The notes under the pieces are model-generated. The model saw only the letters and a list, made by a program, of their open reading frames with translations. It did no database searches and was not told the origin of the DNA. A stretch of 64,000 bases of DNA. It comes from Flectonema sp. DT1601. Its lineage: Eukaryota > Euglenozoa > Diplonemea > Diplonemida > Diplonemidae. Position numbers and translations under genes: made by a program. Where the stretch lies: contig OZ025805.1 of the NCBI GenBank assembly GCA_964019425.1, positions 844,001 through 908,000 of the forward strand, written 5' to 3'. Shown here one piece after another: positions 1-9,000 of the stretch (positions are counted from its first letter, which is position 1; each line of letters starts with the position of its first letter).

Positions 1-15
1 AATAATTTTAAAAAA

Positions 16-501
16 ATGATGAAAAGAGCTATCACTAACACTGCCAGATCTAGTCTGGCTGGAAGCAGAAGAACATTCGTTCAAACTGGTAAGGTGTACC
101 CAGAAAACGATGGATTCGATGCTAAGACAGTCAAGGTTAACACTGCTGAGTGGCCAAAAGAATTCCAGTTCTACGATCCAGCTGGTTTGTTTTAATTTAT
201 TGTTTATTTTTAAGCAAAATTAATAAATTGAAAATAAGAAAAAACAACAACAACAAACAGAACCTCTTAAGGACTGCGAAGACGCAACTCCGTGGTCATC
301 CTGGGGTCTTGTGTGGATCGCCTTTCAGATTCAATTCATTGTTGTATGTCGCTTTATAGTTGGTTATTGATTGTTATTTTATCTTTTTTTTTTTTTTTGT
401 ACTTTTTAAAATAAACATAAAAACAGGTCTTTGGAGAGGGAGAGGAAGGATTCGAATTTGTTGATTTCTGGAAGAAGACCAACGAGTCCGTCAGTGGATA
501 A
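16..501 (+). CDS. Small mitochondrial inner-membrane-type protein, three exons (16-184, 261-343, 427-501)
   Basis: Joining three exons gives a continuous 108-residue protein ending at TAA 499-501. Exon lengths are 169, 83 and 75 nt and stay in frame. Residues 1-20 are rich in Arg, Lys, Ser and Thr with no acidic residue, as in a mitochondrial presequence. Residues 50-70 are acidic and Pro/Trp-containing. Residues about 70-86 form one hydrophobic membrane span, followed by a short acidic/aromatic tail. This layout is usual for small accessory subunits of respiratory complexes, but I do not recognise the family, so that role is inference. Two ATGs are adjacent at 16 and 19. The frame stays open to base 1, so a start further upstream cannot be excluded. 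The gene is an ordinary housekeeping-type neighbour of the repeat cluster and shares no sequence with it. Confidence 0.72.
185..260 (+). other. Intron 1 of the mitochondrial-type gene
   Basis: The 76-nt AT-rich intron starts GTTTGT and ends in an A/C-rich tract with ACAG. Removing it joins codon base 1 at 184 to bases 2-3 at 261-262 and avoids an in-frame TAA just after the donor. Confidence 0.7.
344..426 (+). other. Intron 2 of the mitochondrial-type gene
   Basis: The 83-nt intron has a canonical GTATGT donor, a long T run and an AACAG acceptor. It lies between complete codons (phase 0) and interrupts the predicted membrane span. Confidence 0.75.
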
Positions 502-882
502 ATAGACAATCCGCATTGCGCAAATTAATTAGTGTGGGAGACAGCATCAGTGGATTTTCATTAGGATTTTCATTTTTTCATTCCGGGGTCGGCAATTGTT
601 GCCATGGGTACTTTAGGGTGGGTCGGTGGAACTCTGTTCTGCTTTTGTGCTTTTTTTATTTTTTTTTTTTAGTTATTTTTCGCTGAACTCCTGTTTATTT
701 TTTATTTAATTTTTTTTAATTTAATTTTTTTTTTTTTTAAATATAAGTTATTTTTTTTTTTACCAGTTCGGGAGGACGACTATCGCAGTATTGAAAAAAA
801 AAAAAAAAAAAAAAAATTGTTTATTTAATTGTTTTTTTTCCTCTCTTTTAGGTGATTATTGCCCACAACCACTTTTTTAAAA
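502..882. other. Intergenic / 5' leader region, poly-T rich
   Basis: This holds the 3' flank of the first gene and the leader of the hydroxylase gene. Poly-T runs lie around 645-670 and 720-760 and a poly-A run around 795-815. A pyrimidine tract ending TTTTAG at 846-851 could be the acceptor of a 5' UTR intron. A 22-codon open frame (604-672) starts in good context (gccATGGG) and encodes a hydrophobic peptide. I cannot tell whether it is a small gene's first exon or chance. Confidence 0.4.
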
Positions 883-1713
883 ATGAATAGCTGGCAGGCA
901 GTTCACGATGCTGTTGAAGTCGAGTTTCCCTTAGTGGATAATTTAATGAGGGACGGCTGGGGATATGTTGTAGACAGCACGACTGAGTTCACAAGAATGA
1001 CTATTTTGGGACCGTTTACTTACTATGCAGTGTTTTGGATGATGAATATACCTTTGTTAGTTTGGAACGCTTATCCAGAATGGAGTCCAATTGAAAAATA
1101 TAAGATTCAAAAATCTCAAATTCCCTCTGACAAAGTTCGTGACATAATAAAGAATGTCGTTACCAACCAAATGTTGCTATTTGCTGTCGGAATCTTATTT
1201 TATGTGATTTTTCCTCCTAGAAAGTCATCTGTTGAAACGCTACCAAGATTTTCGATATTTCTTACTCAGCTTGTTTGCCAATGTTTGTTATGTGACTTTT
1301 TTCTTTATGGAGCTCACATAGCGCTTCACACAAAGTGGTTGTACAAACACATTCACGCAAAGCACCATTCTTGCAGTGTTACCATTGGAGTCGTTACGAA
1401 CTACATGCATCCTGTGGATTATTTCATTAATATTGTTTGTGCTGGTATTCCAACACTTATTGTCAGCGACCATGTTGCGACTCAAGTTTTTTTCGCAGCG
1501 TTTTTTTGTATGAAAGGAATATTCAGTCATTCTGGTTATAACCTTCCGTTGACTCATTATCTGGGTGATAGCAGGGTTCACGACTTTCATCATTCTCACG
1601 CGACTTATGGAAACAAAAAACATCGCTATTCTAACATGGGAGCTTTATTTCACGTCTCTGATGCGGTTTTTGGCACCCTTTGCGAACCTTGGAATGAAAA
1701 AAAATCCGGTTGA
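883..1713 (+). CDS. Sterol desaturase / fatty-acid hydroxylase superfamily protein (C4-methylsterol oxidase-like)
   Basis: This 276-residue protein has the three histidine clusters that bind a di-iron centre in membrane hydroxylases: H145-x3-H149, H158-x2-H161-H162 and H233-x2-H236-H237. Other landmarks match the C4-methylsterol oxidase / sterol desaturase branch: His-Pro at 176-177 and H216-S-G-Y before the third cluster. Hydrophobic segments lie near 42-62, 96-111, 122-143 and 182-212. The C-terminus is K-K-S-G, a KKxx dilysine ER-retrieval signal, so the enzyme should act in the ER membrane on a sterol or other lipid with O2 and reductant. Substrate cannot be decided among sterol C4-methyl, C5-desaturase-like or fatty-acid types. 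I chose the ATG at 883. The frame opens 24 nt earlier only at a TTG, just after a likely splice acceptor. There are no introns in the coding part. It is not related to the repeat cluster. Confidence 0.88.
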   Translation: MNSWQAVHDAVEVEFPLVDNLMRDGWGYVVDSTTEFTRMTILGPFTYYAVFWMMNIPLLVWNAYPEWSPIEKYKIQKSQIPSDKVRDIIKNVVTNQMLLFAVGILFYVIFPPRKSSVETLPRFSIFLTQLVCQCLLCDFFLYGAHIALHTKWLYKHIHAKHHSCSVTIGVVTNYMHPVDYFINIVCAGIPTLIVSDHVATQVFFAAFFCMKGIFSHSGYNLPLTHYLGDSRVHDFHHSHATYGNKKHRYSNMGALFHVSDAVFGTLCEPWNEKKSG

Positions 1714-2628
1714 AAAAAAAGAAATTGAATCATTGCTAATAGTTGTTATTATCATTTTTATTTTTTTTTCTGCTCTCTTGATAAAAAAAAAAAAAAAATA
1801 AAAAAAAATAAAAAAAAAGATAATTTAAAAAGTAAATTCATTTTTCTCTTCTTCTCTATACGGCAAGAGCGTGTTTAACGTTTTTTTTTTAAGGATGATA
1901 TATATTTATTTTTTTTTGTTTTTATATCATCGATTGAACTGAATGTTCTTTGTTGTTTGGTCTCCGAGTGAAACTTTATCTATGATCTCTTTTGAACATT
2001 GACAAAAGTTATTATTTCTTCCCCTCATTATTCCAACCAATTTTTTTTCCTCCGTCTGATTATGACTTCGCCTTCACCAAATTAGTACTTTTATCATTGA
2101 AAGCACTTTTTTTTTTCTCTCTTCTGTTGTACACAACCATGTGGCAAGCTTCGCATGTTTTTTTTTTTTCTTGATAAATTGTCTCCGTGTGTTTAGATCA
2201 TTCTTCCTTTTTCTATATACATAATGATCTCTTGTTTATTGCATTTCGTTTTTTTTACAAAAAAAACAAACAAACAAATTAAAACATAATTTTGCTCTTT
2301 TCTTGTTGTTCTTTGAGTGTGGCAGCTTTCAGACTTTATTTCGTACTTTCGTATAGCCTGTTCACTTCTCTTTCTTAATATTACCGTTAAGAATGTTTCT
2401 TTCTTTCTTTTTATTTTTTTTTTCTCCAATGTGAGATATATTTTTTTTTGACTCCTTCTCATTAGAATTTTATACATGAATAGTGACACAACGACTGAGA
2501 TTCTTCATAGTCTCATTGAATTAGATATGAAGCGCATTCCTTCGTTCTTCACTCTTCTATATGTGTTTACAAGTAAGTTTTATTAAGCACTAAATGTATG
2601 AAAGTCAATTTAAATTATTTCGGAAATT

Positions 2629-2666
<38 letters not shown>

Positions 2667-2768
2667 AATAAATAGTAATACTACTCGTCTCCGTGTGCAT
2701 TTTTTTTTTTTTTTTTTTTTCAATATTTTTTTTTTCCCGAAAAGAATTACCTCCCTAACTCATTTTTT
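1714..2768. other. AT-rich intergenic region with homopolymer runs
   Basis: I see no supportable gene. An AATAAA lies in the A-rich tract near 1797 and could end the hydroxylase transcript. There is a long A run at about 2629-2662 and a T run at about 2700-2720. Short open frames here are A/T-rich and look random. Confidence 0.5.
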
Positions 2769-3051
2769 TTCGTTGTTGTTCTTGTTGTTGCTTAAATGCA
2801 TTTAGACGAAAAGTTCTGTGCTAATTGCGTGTGTAGTTTATTCTCTTTAGCGCCTACAAGTAAAAAAAACAACTTCGCTACATTTTACTGATTTCATCCA
2901 ATTCCTCACTTTCAGTATCTTTCTCTTTAAGAGATTCTAATTAATAAGTATTTTTATACAGGACTCCTATACATACATTATCAATGTTTCTATTTTCTTT
3001 TTGCATTCTCGCTATTTAATATTACTCTTAATAGTTTATCTAACATCAAAT
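2769..3051 (+). promoter_or_regulatory. Type A upstream region of G1
   Basis: About 280 bp align closely with 14560-14842 upstream of G2, while DNA further out does not, so this block was kept or co-duplicated as a unit. Nearest the gene is a TTAATATTAC element (3016-3025), 26 bp before the ATG, followed by CTCTTAATAG. That proximal pair recurs before every intact family member, A and B types alike. It could be a TATA or initiator element, which would imply a very short 5' UTR. Confidence 0.55.
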
Positions 3052-6000
3052 ATGATTTATTCAATCGCTGTTATCCTCACTTTCGCTTTTTCACAAAAAC
3101 CGTGTGATTCATACACGAATTTGAGAGACTGCAGAAGAGCAGTGTGTCCTGATCTTTCTACTCAACAATGTACTTGGATTAGAACTACGAGGGAGTGTAT
3201 ATGTGTGAAACCTTCTTGTGCTGACTTCTCGACTCCAACTGATTGTCAGAGAGCTAATTGCCCAGACCAGGAAGATCGTCAATGCTTCTGGGGTAAACAA
3301 GGATGTGAGTGCAACACTACTCCAAGAACCTGTGCTGACTTCTCGACTCAAGTTGATTGTCAGAGAGCTAAGTGCCCAGACCAGGAAGATCGTCAATGCT
3401 TCTGGGGTAAAGAAGGATGTGATTGCAACACTACTCCAAGAACCTGTGCTGACTTCTCGACTCAAGCTGATTGTCAGAGAGCTAAGTGCCCGGACCAGGA
3501 TGATCGTAGGTGTTTCTGGGGTAAAGAAGGATGTGACTGCAACACTGCTCCAAGAACCTGTGCTGACTTCTCGACTCCAATAGATTGTCAGAGAGCTAAG
3601 TGTCCAGACCAGGATGATCGTCAATGCTTCTGGGGTAAAGAAGGATGTGATTGCAACACTACTCCAAGAACCTGTGCTGACTTCTCTACTCCAACTGATT
3701 GTCAGAGAGCTAAGTGTCCAGACCAGGAAGATCGTCAATGCTTCTGGGGTAAAGAAGGATGTGACTGCAACACTACTCCAAGAACCTGTGCTGACTTCTC
3801 GACTCCAATAGATTGTCAGAGAGCTAAGTGCCCAGACCAGGAAGATCGTCAATGCTTCTGGGGTAAAGAAGGATGTGACTGCAACACTACTCCAAGAACC
3901 TGTGCTGACTTCTCTACTCCAACTGATTGTCAGAGAGCTAAGTGCCCAGACCAGGAAGATCGTCAATGCTTCTGGGGTAAAGAAGGATGTGACTGCAACA
4001 CTACTCCAAGAACCTGTGCTGACTTCTCGACTCCAATAGATTGTCAGAGAGCTAAGTGCCCAGACCAGGAAGATCGTCAATGCTTCTGGGGTAAAGAAGG
4101 ATGTGATTGCAACACTACTCCAAGAACCTGTGCTGACTTCTCGACTCAAGCTGATTGTCAGAGAGCTAAGTGCCCAGACCAGGATGATCGTAGGTGTTTC
4201 TGGGGTAAAGAAGGATGTGACTGCAACACTACTCCAAGAACCTGTGCTGACTTTTCGACTCCAACTGATTGTCAGAGAGCAAAGTGCCCAGACCAGGAAG
4301 ATCGTCAGTGCTTCTGGGGTAAAGAAGGATGTGATTGCAACACTACTCCAAGAACCTGTGCTGACTTCTCGACTCCAATAGATTGTCAGAGAGCTAAGTG
4401 TCCAGACCAGGATGATCGTCAATGCTTCTGGGGTAAAGAAGGATGTGATTGCAACACTGCTCCAAGAACCTGTGCTGACTTCTCTACTCCAACTGATTGT
4501 CAGAGAGCTAAGTGCCCGGACCAGGAAGATCGTCAATGCTTCTGGGGTAAAGAAGGATGTGATTGCAACACTACTCCAAGAACCTGTGCTGACTTCTCTA
4601 CTCCAACTGATTGTCAGAGAGCTAAGTGTCCAGACCAGGAAGATCGTCAATGCTTCTGGGGTAAAGAAGGATGTGACTGCAACACTACTCCAAGAACCTG
4701 TGCTGACTTCTCGACTCCAATAGATTGTCAGAGAGCTAAGTGCCCAGACCAGGAAGATCGTCAATGCTTCTGGGGTAAAGAAGGATGTGATTGCAACACT
4801 ACTCCAAGAACCTGTGCTGACTTCTCGACTCCAACAGATTGTCAGAGAGCTAAGTGCCCAGACCAGGAAGATCGTCAATGCTTCTGGGGTAAAGAAGGAT
4901 GTGATTGCAACACTGCTCCAAGAACCTGTGCTGACTTCTCGACTCAAGCTGATTGTCAGAGAGCTAAGTGCCCAGACCAGGATGATCGTAGGTGTTTCTG
5001 GGGTAAAGAAGGATGTGACTGCAACACTACTCCAAGAACCTGTGCTGACTTTTCGACTCCAACTGATTGTCAGAGAGCTAAGTGCCCGGACCAGGAAGAT
5101 CGTCAGTGCTTCTGGGGTAAAGAAGGATGTGATTGCAACACTACTCCAAGAACCTGTGCTGACTTCTCGACTCCAATAGATTGTCAGAGAGCTAAGTGTC
5201 CAGACCAGGAAGATCGTCAATGCTTCTGGGGTAAAGAAGGATGTGACTGCAACACTACTCCAAGAACCTGTGCTGACTTCTCTACTCCAACTGATTGTCA
5301 GAGAGCTAAGTGCCCAGACCAGGAAGATCGTCAATGCTTCTGGGGTAAAGAAGGATGTGACTGCAACACTACTCCAAGAACCTGTGCTGACTTCTCGACT
5401 CCAATAGATTGTCAGAGAGCTAAGTGCCCAGACCAGGAAGATCGTCAATGCTTCTGGGGTAAAGAAGGATGTGATTGCAACACTACTCCAAGAACCTGTG
5501 CTGACTTCTCGACTCAAGCTGATTGTCAGAGAGCTAAGTGCCCAGACCAGGATGATCGTAGGTGTTTCTGGGGTAAAGAAGGATGTGACTGCAACACTAC
5601 TCCAAGAACCTGTGCTGACTTTTCGACTCCAACTGATTGTCAGAGAGCAAAGTGCCCAGACCAGGAAGATCGTCAGTGCTTCTGGGGTAAAGAAGGATGT
5701 GATTGCAACACTACTCCAAGAACCTGTGCTGACTTCTCTACTCCAACTGATTGTCAGAGAGCTAAGTGCCCAGACCAGGAAGATCGTCAATGCTTCTGGG
5801 GTAAAGAAGGATGTGATTGCAACACTACTCCAAGAACCTGTGCTGACTTTTCGACTCCAACTGATTGTCAGAGAGCAAAGTGCCCAGACCAGGAAGATCG
5901 TCAGTGCTTCTGGGGTAAAGAAGGATGTGATTGCAACACTACTCCAAGAACCTGTGCTGACTTCTCTACTCCAACTGATTGTCAGAGAGCTAAGTGCCCA

Positions 6001-9000
6001 GACCAGGATGATCGTCAATGCTTCTGGGGTAAAGAAGGATGTGATTGCAACACTGCTCCAAGAACCTGTGCTGACTTCTCTACTCCAACTGATTGTCAGA
6101 GAGCTAAGTGCCCAGACCAGGAAGATCGTCAATGCTTCTGGGGTAAAGAAGGATGTGATTGCAACACTGCTCCAAGAACCTGTGCTGACTTCTCTACTCC
6201 AACTGATTGTCAGAGAGCTAAGTGCCCGGACCAGGAAGATCGTCAATGCTTCTGGGGTAAAGAAGGATGTGATTGCAACACTACTCCAAGAACCTGTGCT
6301 GACTTCTCTACTCCAACTGATTGTCAGAGAGCTAAGTGCCCAGACCAGGAAGATCGTCAATGCTTCTGGGGTAAAGAAGGATGTGATTGCAACACTACTC
6401 CAAGAACCTGTGCTGACTTCTCGACTCCAACTGATTGTCAGAGAGCTAAGTGCCCGGACCAGGAAGATCGTCAATGCTTCTGGGGTAAAGAAGGATGTGA
6501 TTGCAACACTACTCCAAGAACCTGTGCTGACTTCTCGACTCCAACTGATTGTCAGAGAGCTAAGTGCCCGGACCAGGAAGATCGTCAATGCTTCTGGGGT
6601 AAAGAAGGATGTGACTGCAACACTACTCCAAGAACTTGTGCTGACTTCTCGACTCAAGCTGATTGTCAGAGAGCTAAGTGCCCAGACCAGGAAGATCGTA
6701 GGTGTTTCTGGGGTAAAGAAGGATGTGACTGCAACACTGCTCCAAGAACCTGTGCTGACTTCTCGACCCCAACTGATTGTCAGAGAGCTAAGTGTCCAGA
6801 CCAGGAAGATCGTCAATGCTTCTGGGGTAAAGAAGGATGTGATTGCAACACTACTCCAAGAACCTGTGCTGACTTCTCGACTCCAATAGATTGTCAGAGA
6901 GCTAAGTGCCCGGACCAGGAAGATCGTCAATGCTTCTGGGGTAAAGAAGGATGTGATTGCAACACTACTCCAAGAACCTGTGCTGACTTCTCGACTCCAA
7001 CTGATTGTCAGAGAGCTAAGTGCCCGGACCAGGAAGATCGTCAATGCTTCTGGGGTAAAGAAGGATGTGATTGTAACACTGCTCCAAGAACCTGTGCTGA
7101 CTTCTCGACTCCAACTGATTGTCAGAGAGCAAAGTGCCCAGACCAGGAAGATCGTCAATGCTTCTGGGGTAAAGAAGGATGTGATTGCAACACTACTCCA
7201 AGAACTTGTGCTGACTTCTCGACTCAAGCTGATTGTCAGAGAGCTAAGTGCCCAGACCAGGATGATCGTAGGTGTTTCTGGGGTAAAGAAGGATGTGACT
7301 GCAATACTACTCCAAGAACCTGTGCTGACTTTTCGACTCCAACTGATTGTCAGAGAGCAAAGTGCCCAGACCAGGAAGATCGTCAATGCTTCTGGGGTAA
7401 AGAAGGATGTGATTGCAACACTACTCCAAGAACTTGTGCTGACTTCTCGACTCAAGCTGATTGTCAGAGAGCTAAGTGCCCAGACCAGGATGATCGTAGG
7501 TGTTTCTGGGGTAAAGAAGGATGTGACTGCAATACTACTCCAAGAACCTGTGCTGACTTTTCGACTCCAACTGATTGTCAGAGAGCAAAGTGCCCAGACC
7601 AGGAAGATCGTCAGTGCTTCTGGGGTAAAGAAGGATGTGATTGCAACACTACTCCAAGAACCTGTGCTGACTTCTCGACTCCAATAGATTGTCAGAGAGC
7701 TAAGTGTCCAGACCTGGAAGATCGTCAATGCTTCTGGGGTAAAGAAGGATGTGATTGCAACACTGCTCAAAGAACCTGTGCTGACTTCTCTACTCCAACT
7801 GATTGTCAGAGAGCTAAGTGCCCGGACCAGGAAGATCGTCAATGCTTCTGGGGTAAGGAAGGATGTGATTGCAACACTACTCCAAAAACTTGTGCTGACT
7901 TCTCGACTCAAGCTGATTGTCAGAGAGCTAAGTGCCCAGACCAGGAAGATCGTAGGTGTTTCTGGGGTAAAGAAGGATGTGACTGCAACACTGCTCCAAG
8001 AACTTGTGCTGACTTCTCTACTCCAACTGATTGTCAGAGAGCTAAGTGCCCAGACCAGGAAGATCGTAGGTGTTTCTGGGGTAAAGAAGGATGTGACTGC
8101 AACACTGCTCCAAGAACTTGTGCTGACTTCTCGACTCAAGCTGATTGTCAGAGAGCTAAGTGCCCGGACCAGGATGATCGTAGGTGTTTCTGGGGTAAAG
8201 AAGGATGTGACTGCAACACTGCTCCAAGAACCTGTGCTGACTTCTCGACTCAAGCTGATTGTCAAAGAGCTAAGTGCCCAGACCAGGAAGATCGTCAATG
8301 CTTCTGGGGTAAAGAAGGATGTGATTGCAACACTGCTCCAAGAACTTGTGCTGACTTCTCGAATCAAGCTGATTGTCAGAGAGCTAAGTGCCCGGACCAG
8401 GATGATCGTAGGTGTTTCTGGGGTAAAGAAGGATGTGACTGCAACACTGCTCCAAGAACCTGTGCTGACTTCTCGACTCCAACTGATTGTCAGAGAGCTA
8501 AGTGCCCGGACCAGGATGATCGTAGGTGTTTCTGGGGTAAAGAAGGATGTGACTGCAACACTGCTCCAAGAACCTGTGCTGACTTCTCGACTCAAGCTGA
8601 TTGTCAAAGAGCTAAGTGCCGGGACCAGGATGATCGTAGGTGTTTCTGGGGTAAAGAAGGATGTGACTGTAACACTGCTCCAAGAACCTGTGCTGACTTC
8701 TCGACTCCAACTGATTGTCAGAGAGCTAAGTGCCCAGACCAGGAAGATCGTCAATGCTTCTGGGGTAAAGAAGGATGTGATTGCAACACTACTCCAAGAA
8801 CTTGTGCTGACTTCTCGACTCAAGCTGATTGTCAGAGAGCTAAGTGCCCGGACCAGGATGATCGTAGGTGTTTCTGGGGTAAAGAAGGATGTGACTGTAA
8901 CACTGCTCCAAGAACCTGTGCTGACTTCTCGACTCCAACTGATTGTCAGAGAGCTAAGTGCCCAGACCAGGAAGATCGTCAATGCTTCTGGGGTAAAGAA

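Noticed and set aside
1288-1623. Minus-strand frame inside the hydroxylase gene
   Set aside because: It lies wholly opposite the three conserved histidine boxes and has no recognisable features.
2193-2489. 98-codon minus-strand frame in the left intergenic region
   Set aside because: Lys-rich, poly-A driven composition with no family features; likely chance.
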